From contig NZ_JAUSBA010000024.1 in the NCBI RefSeq assembly GCF_030652235.1, positions 1 to 64,000 of the forward strand: 64,000 nt of DNA. The letters are read 5' to 3'. Position numbers and translations under genes: made by a program. This DNA comes from Cypionkella sp. (GTDB lineage Bacteria; Pseudomonadota; Alphaproteobacteria; Rhodobacterales; Rhodobacteraceae). Below the pieces are notes generated by a model. It was not told the DNA's origin, did not search any database, and saw only the letters and a program-made list of their open reading frames with translations. Shown one piece after another: positions 37,593 to 46,231 of this stretch (position 1 is its first letter; each line of letters starts with the position of its first letter).

Positions 37593-38131
37593 CTTGCATC
37601 CTCCGCCGCCATCGTGCGCAGGCGTTTTTTCACCTCGGACATCCGCCAAGCCACCGTGCCTTCAGAAATCCCCAACACCGCGCCCGCCTCGGCCTGAGTC
37701 ATCTCTTCGCCCAACACCAAAGCCACGGTATCGCGCAACTCAACCGACAACCGCGCCATTGCCTGCGCCAGCCAATCCTGTGCCTCGGCCTGCACTTTAA
37801 TCTCATCCTGCCGCGCAATTTCCCAATCACCCCAGCCACTTGCGGCCTTGGCGTGCGTGGCCTGACGCCGGCGCAAGTCGTGGGCGGCGTTCATCACCAC
37901 CCGGTAAAGCCAAGTGGTAAACCGTGCCTCGCCACGCCAATGCCGCAACTTCACGGGCAAGGCCGCGCAAATGTCCTGCGCCAGATCTTGCGCCTCGGCC
38001 TGCCGTCCGATCAACCGATAGGCAAGCCCATAGATTCGGTCGTAATGCCGCTCCACCAGCGCCGTAAAGGCGCTGCGATCACCGCCAGCGGCAGCCGTCG
38101 CAAGGATCTCATCCGGGGTTTCCATCAGCAT
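37589..38131 (-). CDS. ECF-type RNA polymerase sigma factor
   Basis: The protein of about 180 residues has sigma region 2 (ALVERHYDRIYGLAYRLIGR with DLAQDICAAL following) and region 4 (LSVELRDTVALVLGEEMTQA and LGISEGTVAWRMSEVKKRL). Start choice is uncertain: ATG at 38131 or 38125 fit the family, neither with a good ribosome site. It is followed in the same operon by the membrane vWA protein and no separate anti-sigma gene is present. Confidence 0.88.
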   Translation of the reverse strand: MLMETPDEILATAAAGGDRSAFTALVERHYDRIYGLAYRLIGRQAEAQDLAQDICAALPVKLRHWRGEARFTTWLYRVVMNAAHDLRRRQATHAKAASGWGDWEIARQDEIKVQAEAQDWLAQAMARLSVELRDTVALVLGEEMTQAEAGAVLGISEGTVAWRMSEVKKRLRTMAAEDAR

Positions 38132-38182
38132 AACTTTATTCAGACGCAGGCTATCCGGCAATCCTTGGCAATCATGCAAAAT

Positions 38183-38210
38183 AAAAGCGCGCCCGAAACA
38201 TCGGACGCGC
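38183..38210 (-). terminator. terminator of the peptidoglycan-binding protein gene
   Basis: On the minus strand GCGCGTCCGA / TTCGGGCGCGC (with G-T pairs) is followed by TTTTATTTT. It separates this gene from the sigma-factor operon downstream. Confidence 0.7.
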
Positions 38211-38234
38211 CAAACCGCTTAAAGAGCAAATCAT

Positions 38235-38248
38235 CACAACATGTTGTG
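38235..38248. promoter_or_regulatory. 14-bp palindrome CACAACATGTTGTG
   Basis: A perfect dyad in the 197-nt gap between the peptidoglycan-binding gene and the ECF sigma gene, about 104 nt before the sigma start but upstream of the intervening terminator hairpin. It could be a regulator site; no binding protein is suggested by the neighbours. Confidence 0.3.
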
Positions 38249-38328
38249 GAAATCTGCAGATAAAATCGCCAAAAACCACAAGTCATTCCCCGCGGGGATG
38301 GATTTTCAGGCATGCGCTCCGAAACAGA

Positions 38329-38844
38329 TCAATAGATCAGCCCGTCATAGACACCATAAGCACTATTGGTCGAAGCCAACTGCCGGGTCTGGCCTTGGGC
38401 GTTGGCATAGGCGACCACAGCGTTGTAAGTGCCGGGACCAAACGAGCCGTCGATGCCACCGCGATAGTAGCCATAGGCCGACAGGCGGCGCTGGATCAGC
38501 CGACGCTCGGACCACGAATAATTGTTGAACGCCCGTGCGGCGGCGGTGCTGTAGACCGAGACGCGCTGCGGCTCATAACGCGGTTCATAGCGTGGTTGGT
38601 ACTGCTGATAGCGCGGCTGTTCATAGCGTGGTTCATAACGAGGCTCGTGACGTGGCTCATAGTGCTTCTTGTTCGGCTTGGTTTCGCGGATGATGCCTTG
38701 CAACAGAATGACGCCAGCAGCGCCTTTCAGCACATCTTGCTCGCGTTGGCCCCAAGCCAATGCAGGGGCTGCAGGCAAAGCAACCGCAAGGGCAAGCAAT
38801 GCGGCGATGGTGTTCCGTTTGATGTTTGAGACAGCGGGCAGCAT
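38329..38844 (-). CDS. secreted Tyr/Pro/Arg-rich protein with peptidoglycan-binding domain
   Basis: The 171-residue protein has a signal peptide (hydrophobic NTIAALLALAVALPAAPALA, cleavage likely after ALA at about residue 30). A low-complexity region at about 61-95 repeats YEPR and YQPR units. The C-terminus is a PG_binding_1-like domain (RRLIQRRLSAYGYYRGGIDG, then SFGPGTYNAVVAYANAQG). It is probably a small cell-wall-associated periplasmic protein. AAAGGA lies 7 nt before the ATG at 38844; the longer frame upstream lacks a signal sequence. It has its own terminator. Confidence 0.8.
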   Translation of the reverse strand: MLPAVSNIKRNTIAALLALAVALPAAPALAWGQREQDVLKGAAGVILLQGIIRETKPNKKHYEPRHEPRYEPRYEQPRYQQYQPRYEPRYEPQRVSVYSTAAARAFNNYSWSERRLIQRRLSAYGYYRGGIDGSFGPGTYNAVVAYANAQGQTRQLASTNSAYGVYDGLIY

Positions 38845-39003
38845 GTCATATCCTTTCACGTTGTTGGCCGGCGAGAGCAGCCTCGGTGGGCCGATGAGAG
38901 CAACATGTGGATTGAACGCGCGATAAGCAAAATCGTTGCCTTGATAGGCGATAACAATGCGGTGCTTGCAGCGGGATGCAGCACGCACCCCGCCGCAAAT
39001 GGT

Positions 39004-39357
39004 TTATTTGATACGGAAATCGAAATGCTTGCGGACGTTTTCTTCGATTTTCCAAATACCCTTGAAAGTTGGCTCCACCACGAAAGAATCGCCCGCCTTG
39101 ACGGTCACCGGCGTGCCGCCATCCGGCGTGATGGTGATCTTGCCCGCGATCAGCACGACATATTCGTAAGCCGTGTAGGTCGCATGATAGCTGCCAACCG
39201 TACATTCCCAGATGCCGGAAACCATGTCGCCCGCAGCCGAAGTGTGCAGCGCCCAAGTCTTCATTTTCGGGCTGCCTTCGGTGACAGTCCAGCCATCCAG
39301 ATCAGCGGTTGACGGCTCAAGCCCCTCGGTTGAGGCAAGTTTGGTGACGCTTTGCAT
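39004..39357 (-). CDS. cupin-domain protein (DUF861/EutQ-like)
   Basis: The 117-residue single-domain cupin shows GIWECTVGSYHATYTAYEYV, VLIAGKITITPDGG, and AGDSFVVEPTFKGIWKIEE. The metal-binding His set is sparse (only one His in the first motif), so catalysis is doubtful; DUF861 proteins are often of unknown function. AGGAGAA precedes the ATG at 39357. It is divergent from the YgiC-like gene. Confidence 0.8.
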   Translation of the reverse strand: MQSVTKLASTEGLEPSTADLDGWTVTEGSPKMKTWALHTSAAGDMVSGIWECTVGSYHATYTAYEYVVLIAGKITITPDGGTPVTVKAGDSFVVEPTFKGIWKIEENVRKHFDFRIK

Positions 39358-39509
39358 GGGAATTCTCCTGTTTGGGTCGGGGCACAGTTTGGCGCTTGCC
39401 TTAGGTTTGTCGCTGCCATCCCCGACATCCACCTCGACAGACCCGACAGAAGGGCCTTGCTTTGCCGCAGACCAGACCCGATATCTGCCACAACCTTCTG
39501 GAGTAGCCC

Positions 39510-40688
39510 TTGCACCGTATAACCTTGCCCGAACGCCCCGACTGGCGCACTGAGGCCGAAAAGCTTGGTTTCACCTTCGCCGATATGTATGGCGAACCCT
39601 ATTGGGATGAAACCTCGGCCTATAGTTTCACCTTGGCCCAGATCGAAAATGACATCGAAGACCCCAGCACAGCCCTGCATGCGATGTGCCGTGAGGCTGT
39701 GGCACAGGTGATCGCATCAGAAAGCCTGATGCAGCGGATGGATATTCCGCGCGCGCATTGGGATCTGGTGGCGCAAAGCTGGCACGATGCCGAGCCGGAA
39801 TTATATGGCCGTTTCGATCTGGCCTATGATGGCAACGGCCCGGCCAAGCTGCTGGAATACAACGCCGACACGCCGACTTCGCTGTATGAAAGCGCATCCT
39901 TCCAGTGGCTGTGGTTTGAACAACAACTGGCCGCACGGGTGTTGCCGCAAGGCGCGGATCAGTTCAACAGCGTGCACGAGGCTTTGGTTGCCCGTCTGGC
40001 CGAGATGTTTGCCCCCGACACCGACATCCATTTCGCCGCCATAGCGGATGCACCAGAAGATTACGCCACGGTGGAAACCATGGCTTGGGCCGCGCGTGAG
40101 GCAGGTTTGGGCGCGCATTACACCGATCTCGACAAAATCGGCATCAGCCCGGACGGCCAGTTCACCGATGCCGAAGACCGGGTGATCGGCGCGCTGTTCA
40201 AACTTTACCCTTGGGAAGACCTGCTGCGCGATCCGTTTGCCGACAAGATCGCGGCCTCAGGCTGTCGTTTCATCGAACCCGCGTGGAAGGCAATCCTGTC
40301 GAACAAAGCGATTCTGCCCGTACTGTGGCAGATGTTTGAAGGCCACCCTAACCTGCTGCCCGCCTATTTCGAGGATGAAGCCGCTTTGGGCCGCGCGCCC
40401 GATCTGCTGGCACAAGGCTATGTCACCAAGCCGATCTTCTCACGCGAAGGCCAGTCGGTGACGATCCATCAAGATGGCACCGTGCTAGAATCCGCCACCG
40501 CACGTGACTACGACCAGCACCCCAAGATCGTCCAAGCCTACCACCCGCTGCCCATATTTGCCGATATGCGCCCGGTGATCGGCGCGTGGATGGTTGGAGA
40601 GGTCTGCGTCGGCATGGGCCTGCGCGAAGATCGCAGCCGGATCACGCAAGATTTGTCGCGGTTCAAGCCGCATTTTATTGAGGGGTAA
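39510..40688 (+). CDS. glutathionylspermidine synthase-like ATP-grasp protein (YgiC/YjfC)
   Basis: The 392-residue protein covers the synthetase half of glutathionylspermidine synthase: YGRFDLAYDGNGPAKLLEYN with ADTPTSLYESASFQW following, LFKLYPWEDLL, ILSNKAILPVLWQMFEGHPN and YVTKPIFSREGQSV. There is no amidase domain. It is expected to form an amide bond using ATP; substrates are unknown for the YgiC group. It starts with TTG, supported by GGAG 6 nt upstream. It is followed 4 nt later by a YgiB-like lipoprotein gene, the pairing known from enteric bacteria but in reverse order. Confidence 0.85.
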   Translation: MHRITLPERPDWRTEAEKLGFTFADMYGEPYWDETSAYSFTLAQIENDIEDPSTALHAMCREAVAQVIASESLMQRMDIPRAHWDLVAQSWHDAEPELYGRFDLAYDGNGPAKLLEYNADTPTSLYESASFQWLWFEQQLAARVLPQGADQFNSVHEALVARLAEMFAPDTDIHFAAIADAPEDYATVETMAWAAREAGLGAHYTDLDKIGISPDGQFTDAEDRVIGALFKLYPWEDLLRDPFADKIAASGCRFIEPAWKAILSNKAILPVLWQMFEGHPNLLPAYFEDEAALGRAPDLLAQGYVTKPIFSREGQSVTIHQDGTVLESATARDYDQHPKIVQAYHPLPIFADMRPVIGAWMVGEVCVGMGLREDRSRITQDLSRFKPHFIEG

Positions 40689-40692
40689 GGCG

Positions 40693-41262
40693 ATGAAACG
40701 CTCACGTCATGTTGCACTCGCCTTGCTTGGGGCCGCCGCCTTCGGGATCGCCGGCTGCACCGAGGAAAAAACCGAAGCCAGCGCCTTTGCCGACAAGGCA
40801 AGCTGTTTGGCCGCAGCCAGCCCTGACGGCTGGTTTTCAGCAGCCGATTGCGACACCGCCTTCGCCGAGGCGCAAAAGCTGCACGAGGAAACCGCGCCGC
40901 GCTACGAAAGCCGAGAGCTGTGTGAGGCAGAGCATGGCGCGGGGGCGTGCGGCGGCGACGCAGCGGCGACCAACAGCGGTGGCGGTTCGGTCTTCATGCC
41001 ACTGCTGATGGGCTACATGATCGGGCAGGCTTTGGGCGGCGGTCGGGTGATGTCGCAGCCGGTGGTGCGCACATCGGGCGGCGGTTTTGCCACGCCAGAT
41101 GGCGGCACCCGGATCGGCAATCTCAACAGCGGCGGCACGATCAATGCCAGCGCGTTCAACAAAGCCCCGGTGACAAAAGGCTTGGCCCCGATGACCAAAA
41201 CCCAAGTCCAATCGCGCGGCGGCTTTGGTAGCGCGGGCGCGAACCGGGCGGTGGGCGGGTAA
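40693..41262 (+). CDS. DUF1190 (YgiB-like) lipoprotein
   Basis: The 189-residue protein begins with a lipoprotein signal (LALLGAAAFGIAGC, lipobox Cys at about residue 22). It continues with the DUF1190 pattern: SCLAAASPDGWFSAADCDTA, YESRELCEAEHGAGAC, a Gly-rich membrane-like stretch (FMPLLMGYMIGQALGGG) and a Ser/Gly/Ala-rich tail ending RGGFGSAGANRAVGG. Conserved cysteines suggest disulfides in the periplasm. Function is unknown; pairing with the YgiC-like ligase suggests a shared envelope role. A terminator shared with the convergent dehydrogenase follows. Confidence 0.82.
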   Translation: MKRSRHVALALLGAAAFGIAGCTEEKTEASAFADKASCLAAASPDGWFSAADCDTAFAEAQKLHEETAPRYESRELCEAEHGAGACGGDAAATNSGGGSVFMPLLMGYMIGQALGGGRVMSQPVVRTSGGGFATPDGGTRIGNLNSGGTINASAFNKAPVTKGLAPMTKTQVQSRGGFGSAGANRAVGG

Positions 41263-41265
41263 ACA

Positions 41266-41293
41266 AAACGGCGCAGGTTGCCCGGCGCCGTTT
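41266..41293. terminator. bidirectional hairpin terminator
   Basis: A 9-bp stem AAACGGCGC / GCGCCGTTT with a 10-nt loop between the convergent ygiB-like and dehydrogenase genes, with A and T runs at the ends for both directions. Confidence 0.75.
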
Positions 41294-41319
41294 CTCATCT
41301 CAGTGGTCGTCTAAGCGGA

Positions 41320-42798
41320 TCAAACCGACAAACAGACGTATTTCAGTTCCATATAATCGTCGATGCCGTGGCTCGAACCTTCGCGGCCCAGACCCGACTG
41401 CTTTACGCCACCAAACGGTGCCATTTCGTTGGAAATCAGCCCGGTGTTCACCCCAACCATGCCGTATTCCAACTGCTCCTGCACACGGGTGATGCGGCCA
41501 ATGTCCTTGGCATAGAAGTAGCTGGCCAGACCAAAGATCGTATCATTGGCGCGGCGGATCACTTCTTCCTCGGTGTCAAACTTGAACAAAGGTGCCAGCG
41601 GCCCAAAGGTTTCCTCGTTGGCAACCTTCATATCCTTGGTCACCCCCGTCACCACGGTCGGCTGAAAGAACGTGCCGCCCAAAGTGTGCCGCTTACCGCC
41701 CGTCAACACCTTACCGCCACCCGCCAGCACATCGGCGATATGTTCTTCAACCTTCTCAACCGCATCTTCGTTGATCAGCGGCCCGGTGGTTACACCCGCC
41801 GTCAAGCCATCGCCAATCGCCAGCTTGCCAACCGCCGCCGCCAGCTTTTCGGCAAAAGCGTCATACACCCCCGCCTGCACATAAATCCGGTTGGCGCAGA
41901 CGCAAGTTTGCCCGTTGTTGCGGAATTTCGACACCATCGCGCCCTCAACCGCCGCATCCAGATCGGCGTCGTCAAACACGATGAACGGCGCGTTGCCACC
42001 CAATTCCATCGAGCATTTCAGCACTTGCTCCGCCGCCTGACGCAGCAAAATCCGCCCCACTTCGGTCGACCCGGTAAAGGTGATCTTGCGGATCGCCGGG
42101 TTCTCGCAGAACTCCTTGCCAATCTCAGACGACCGCGAAGACGTGATCACCGAGAACACCCCCGCAGGCACCCCGGCCCGTTCCGCCAACACCGCCAATG
42201 CAATCGCCGACAACGGAGTTTCCGCCGCAGGCCGCGCCACAAACCCGCAACCAGCAGCCAAAGCCGGGGCCACTTTGCGCGCAATCATCGCATTCGGAAA
42301 GTTCCACGGCGTGATCGAGGCACAAACCCCGATCGGCTGTTTCAGCACCGAAATCCGCTTGTCACGCATATGGCCAGGGATGATCTGGCCGTAAGTGCGC
42401 TTGGCCTCTTCGCCGAACCATTCGATATAGGCCGACCCATAAGCAATCTCGCCCTTGGCCTCGGCCAGCGGTTTTCCCATCTCTGCCGTCAAAATCGTCG
42501 CCAGATCTTCCTGCGCCGCCATGCACAGATCAAACCACTTGCGCATCACCTGCGCGCGCTCTTTGCCGGTGCGCGCCGCCCATTCCTTACGGGCAATGTC
42601 CGCCGCCGCAATCGCACGCGCCGCATCCGCACGAGTCAAATCCGGCACATGAGCAATCACATCGCCGCGCGCCGGGTTGGTCACGGCGAATGTCGCGCCA
42701 TCGGCGGCCTCAATCCACTGCCCCGCCACATAGGCCTTATTCGGCAGCAGGCTTGCGTCTTTCAACAAAGAACGCAGATCGGTCACGGAATCGAGCAT
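41320..42798 (-). CDS. gabD: NAD(P)-dependent succinate-semialdehyde dehydrogenase-type enzyme
   Basis: The 492-residue aldehyde dehydrogenase shows ITPWNFPNAMIARKVAPALA, FTGSTEVGRILL, catalytic Glu in CSMELGGNAPFIV and catalytic Cys in NNGQTCVCANRIYV, ending PFGGVKQSGLGREG. These features match GabD, which oxidises succinate semialdehyde in GABA breakdown; glutarate-semialdehyde dehydrogenase is the main alternative. GGAGG lies 5 nt before the ATG at 42798. No GABA transaminase is adjacent. Confidence 0.85.
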   Translation of the reverse strand: MLDSVTDLRSLLKDASLLPNKAYVAGQWIEAADGATFAVTNPARGDVIAHVPDLTRADAARAIAAADIARKEWAARTGKERAQVMRKWFDLCMAAQEDLATILTAEMGKPLAEAKGEIAYGSAYIEWFGEEAKRTYGQIIPGHMRDKRISVLKQPIGVCASITPWNFPNAMIARKVAPALAAGCGFVARPAAETPLSAIALAVLAERAGVPAGVFSVITSSRSSEIGKEFCENPAIRKITFTGSTEVGRILLRQAAEQVLKCSMELGGNAPFIVFDDADLDAAVEGAMVSKFRNNGQTCVCANRIYVQAGVYDAFAEKLAAAVGKLAIGDGLTAGVTTGPLINEDAVEKVEEHIADVLAGGGKVLTGGKRHTLGGTFFQPTVVTGVTKDMKVANEETFGPLAPLFKFDTEEEVIRRANDTIFGLASYFYAKDIGRITRVQEQLEYGMVGVNTGLISNEMAPFGGVKQSGLGREGSSHGIDDYMELKYVCLSV

Positions 42799-42907
42799 GG
42801 GGGCCTCCATTAGCACGGGTTGCCCCTGCTTGCCCGCTCTGGACATAAAAGTCCACATCCTCCACCAATGTTGGACCTAAAGCTGGCGGCAAACTGGAGT
42901 GATCCCG

Positions 42908-43690
42908 ATGGACATGACCCGCGAATACCTAAACGGCGCTTTCATTCCGGGGTCCGAGGCGATGCCCGCACTCTGGGCGCAAAAAGCCGCACAATTCCGC
43001 GACACCCTCGGCCCGCGCGCACGACTTGACCTTCCCTACGGCCCCGCCCCGCGCAACCGCTTCGATCTGTTCTTGCCCGAAACCACGCCGAAAGGCCTGA
43101 TGGTGTTCATCCACGGCGGCTACTGGCTGGAAACCGATAAGAGCCTCTGGTCCCACCTCGCCGCCGGTGCCTTGGCCCAAGGCTGGGCCTGTGCGCTGCC
43201 CGGCTACAGCCTCGCGCCCGAGGCCCGCATCGCCCAAATCACCGCCGAAGTTGACCAGGCCATCACCGCCGCCTGCGCCGAAGTCGCAGGCCCGTTGGTG
43301 ATCACCGGCCATTCCGCAGGCGGCCACCTCGCTGCCCGCATGGGCAACCCCGATTGTAGCCCCGCCCTGCGAGCCCGCCTCACCCGCATTGTGCCAATCT
43401 CGCCATTGGCCGAGTTGGAGCCGTTGTCGCAAACCGAGATGCAAACCAACCTGCGCCTCGACCCGCCCGAAATCGCGGCAGAAAGTCCCGCCCGCCACGC
43501 CCTGACCACCCAAGCCCATATCTGGGTCGGCAGCGCCGAGCGCCCCGCCTTCCTGTGGCAAGCCCGCACTCTATCCGAAAACTGGAACTGCCCTTGGACG
43601 ATCGATCCCGGCGCCCACCACTTCAACGTGATCAACGCACTGGAAGACCCGTCTTCGCCCCTGATGCAAACCTGCTTGGGCGATCTGTGA
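42908..43690 (+). CDS. alpha/beta hydrolase, kynurenine formamidase-like
   Basis: The 260-residue hydrolase has the oxyanion motif MVFIHGGYWLETDK, the nucleophile elbow ITGHSAGGHLAARM and the catalytic His near the end (DPGAHHFNVIN). HGGYW is typical of bacterial and eukaryotic arylformamidases that convert N-formylkynurenine to kynurenine, though related esterases share it. TGGAG lies 8 nt before the ATG at 42908. No kynureninase or tryptophan dioxygenase gene is near. A GC-rich hairpin follows. Confidence 0.75.
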   Translation: MDMTREYLNGAFIPGSEAMPALWAQKAAQFRDTLGPRARLDLPYGPAPRNRFDLFLPETTPKGLMVFIHGGYWLETDKSLWSHLAAGALAQGWACALPGYSLAPEARIAQITAEVDQAITAACAEVAGPLVITGHSAGGHLAARMGNPDCSPALRARLTRIVPISPLAELEPLSQTEMQTNLRLDPPEIAAESPARHALTTQAHIWVGSAERPAFLWQARTLSENWNCPWTIDPGAHHFNVINALEDPSSPLMQTCLGDL

Positions 43691-43710
43691 ACGCAACACC
43701 CCTGTAGAAC

Positions 43711-43743
43711 CTCGCCGCCCCGGATCAAGCTCGGGGCGGTGAG
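43711..43743. terminator. GC-rich hairpin between convergent genes
   Basis: A 12-bp stem CTCGCCGCCCCG / CGGGGCGGTGAG (one G-T pair) with a 9-nt loop. There is no T-tract, so termination efficiency is uncertain. Confidence 0.45.
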
Positions 43744-43776
43744 GCGTTGGAGGCAAAGGTTGTCGTCGAAGCCGGC

Positions 43777-44106
43777 TCAACTATTCGCGTGCATCCGCTC
43801 GATATAAGCGCGCATTTCTTCAGCCTCGTGCCGCGCATCGCGCAACCCCTCCATCGCAGCGCGCAATTCGGCTTCAGTCTGGGCGATCTGGTTCATCAAC
43901 TCGCCCTCACGGCTTTCGAGGTAAACAATCGCCTGATCGCGCATCTCCTCCGCCTCGTGCAAAGATTGCGCCATCCGGTCCATTTCGGCCATATCGCCAC
44001 CCGCCACCCGGGTAAAACGGTGCAGCAGCCAATAAGTGAACCAGCCCGCCGCGAAGGCCAACAGCAGGATGACGGCGGTGGCCGCGATAAATTCGGTGCG
44101 GTTCAT
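43777..44106 (-). CDS. small membrane protein with coiled coil, unknown function
   Basis: The 109-residue protein has an N-terminal membrane helix (FIAATAVILLLAFAAGWFTY) and then a long charged helix with heptad character (MAEMDRMAQSLHEAEEMRDQ and the Glu/Ala-rich stretch after it). I do not recognise a family. It lies 16 nt downstream of the OmpA-like gene on the same strand, so both may be one transcript and serve the envelope. Confidence 0.7.
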   Translation of the reverse strand: MNRTEFIAATAVILLLAFAAGWFTYWLLHRFTRVAGGDMAEMDRMAQSLHEAEEMRDQAIVYLESREGELMNQIAQTEAELRAAMEGLRDARHEAEEMRAYIERMHANS

Positions 44107-44122
44107 AGGCGTGCCCCCATCA

Positions 44123-46150
44123 TCATTCTGACTTCTTCGGCCGTGGCTTCGGCGCGATGGTTTTTTCCAGCGGTGCCACCGAGGGGCTGGTATCGCCCGA
44201 AAAATCTGGCCCCTCCTGCGCGGCCATGGCAGCACCCTGTGCCGCATCCGAGCCCTGCGCCGCCGTCGCCGCCGCCTTGCCCGCATCCGGTGAGGCGGGC
44301 CTCAAAGTCCCAATCAACCGAAATTCAATCCGCCGATTGGCCTCACGCCCGGCATCCGTGCCATTGTCAGCCAATGGATCCGCCTCGCCATAGCCGCGCG
44401 CCACCATCCCCGACACATCAATCTGCCGCCCCAGCAAAGCCAGCACCACGGTTTCCGCCCGCGCCTGCGACAACGCAAGGTTGCCCCCATCCGAGCCTTG
44501 GGAATCGGTATAACCCGCCACTTCCAGCTTCACGCCGGGACAGGATTTCAGCACATCCGCCAGCGATTTCATCACACCGCTCGCCGCGGCGTCGATCTCG
44601 GCTGACCCTGGCGTGAAGGTGATCTTCTGCCGCGCCACCACATCATCAACGTCCTGCGCACATTCCTCAGGCGTTGGAATCCCAGCCAACGGGTCTAGCG
44701 CCTTGTCATATTTCACATCGACCTTAAAGGTCTGGCCCTGCCCCAGCTTTTCGGAAAGAATCTGCGAGATCCGCACCTTGGCGGATTGCGATCCGGTGAT
44801 GCCCTTCAGCTCCACCGTATCCGCCCGCACCAGCAGCGTGCCATTGTCCAACTCGCTCAATGCCTGCAACCCCGCCAAAACCCGCATGGGCCAGCCAGTC
44901 GGCAGATCCGGGTCCATCCGGGTCGCAAGGTAAGTGTTGCTGCCAAACTCGGCCTTGGCAAAGCTATCCACGGCCTTGCGCAGCACCTCATCCGTCAGGC
45001 GACCGCGCATTTCCAACCGATGCGTCTCGGGCGCAAGCTTGGCAGTGAACTCAGCGGGGCCAACAACCCCGCCAACCGCTTTCTTCTCCAGCGTGGCTTT
45101 CAGCGAGAACACATCCGGCAGCGCCGCGCCCAGTTCGCCCACCACCCGGTCAAAATCCGCTTGCGGCACATCCGCACCTGCCAGCAGGGTCACATCGGCA
45201 TCCGCGAAGGTCAGGGTCGCGCTTTGCAGCTGCGCCACCGCCTTGATCCCGGCGATGGTGGCATCGGCCCAGCGCGGCGTCGGCACGCCCAGCCCGATGG
45301 TGCAACTGTTGCGCCCAACAGTCCCCGCACCCCCTGCCGCCGCCAAAATCTTCGCCCGCGCCACCTCGGTATCGGCGGAACATGCGTCAAACCGCGCGCC
45401 CTCGGCATCCTTCACAAAGCGCAGCGTGAACGGAGTCAGCACCGGACGCGGCGCAGAAATCTCAATCGTCACCGCCAGCCCCGCTGGCTTGGCGCTGTTC
45501 AACTGCTGCTCAAAGCTGCGCTTTTCAGCCTCTGAACTGGCAATTGCGGTGATTGCCACCTGATCCGCCGCCACCGATATTTTTGACCGCGGCAACATGC
45601 TCAGCGCGTTCAACCCATAAGTCAGCGCCGCGTCCCAGCCTTCAGGCGCAGGGTAAGCCGCCGTCTCTAGCATATCTGACAGTGGAATATCCGGGGAAAG
45701 CGCCTGCGCGCTATCCTTCACGCTTTGCAACGCATCGCTTTCCGGCAGCAAACCGATCATCTGGATGCCATCATCATTGCGCAGCATTTCCACCGAGAAC
45801 CGAGGCGCTTCGATGGCTTTAACCGGGGTCACCTCAAGCCGGTCGCGGATCCGTGCCGAATCGATCAGCCCGCCAACCAGATTAACCACCTTGTACCGCA
45901 TCGCCTCATTCGGGGCTGTGCCGCTGAGGTGAATTTGCAAGCCATCCGGGGCGACACTGGCAAAAGTGATGCCCTCGGTCAGCAGCATGGATTTCACCAC
46001 ACGGGCCGAAATATTCTCAACCAGCACAGCCGCCCCCCAAGCCACCAGCACCGAAACCACCCCCGCCGCAACAAAGGCGCAGGGGGCAAGGTACTTCGCG
46101 GGAAGCTGGGTAAGGCTGAAATTGGGCAATGTCACCACGGGGTCATTCAA
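44123..46150 (-). CDS. OmpA-family protein with N-terminal membrane helix and BON-like domains
   Basis: The 675-residue protein has a membrane helix at about residues 22-45, a long middle region with repeated BON-like segments (such as RFSVEMLRNDDGIQMIGLLP), and a C-terminal OmpA domain at about 525-640 with ITFTPGSAEIDAAASGVMKS, LEVAGYTDSQGSDGGNLALS and EANRRIEFRL, which should bind peptidoglycan. The tail is Ala/Gln-rich. It probably links inner membrane and cell wall. It is followed closely by the coiled-coil gene. Confidence 0.82.
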   Translation of the reverse strand: MNDPVVTLPNFSLTQLPAKYLAPCAFVAAGVVSVLVAWGAAVLVENISARVVKSMLLTEGITFASVAPDGLQIHLSGTAPNEAMRYKVVNLVGGLIDSARIRDRLEVTPVKAIEAPRFSVEMLRNDDGIQMIGLLPESDALQSVKDSAQALSPDIPLSDMLETAAYPAPEGWDAALTYGLNALSMLPRSKISVAADQVAITAIASSEAEKRSFEQQLNSAKPAGLAVTIEISAPRPVLTPFTLRFVKDAEGARFDACSADTEVARAKILAAAGGAGTVGRNSCTIGLGVPTPRWADATIAGIKAVAQLQSATLTFADADVTLLAGADVPQADFDRVVGELGAALPDVFSLKATLEKKAVGGVVGPAEFTAKLAPETHRLEMRGRLTDEVLRKAVDSFAKAEFGSNTYLATRMDPDLPTGWPMRVLAGLQALSELDNGTLLVRADTVELKGITGSQSAKVRISQILSEKLGQGQTFKVDVKYDKALDPLAGIPTPEECAQDVDDVVARQKITFTPGSAEIDAAASGVMKSLADVLKSCPGVKLEVAGYTDSQGSDGGNLALSQARAETVVLALLGRQIDVSGMVARGYGEADPLADNGTDAGREANRRIEFRLIGTLRPASPDAGKAAATAAQGSDAAQGAAMAAQEGPDFSGDTSPSVAPLEKTIAPKPRPKKSE

Positions 46151-46231
46151 CTCGGTCTTTCAGAAAGCCAGCCGGAGCACAGCAGGCTGCTCTGTTCCGG
46201 TCTGCATAAAGCGCGCATTCCCCCGGATCAA

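Noticed and set aside
38581-38665. Short tandem repeats as a CRISPR array
   Set aside because: They are in-frame YEPR/YQPR codons of a secreted protein, without spacers or uniform repeat length.
41278-42813. Open frame of about 511 codons opposite gabD
   Set aside because: It is the codon-position shadow of an intact aldehyde dehydrogenase and encodes Arg/His-rich sequence without domains.
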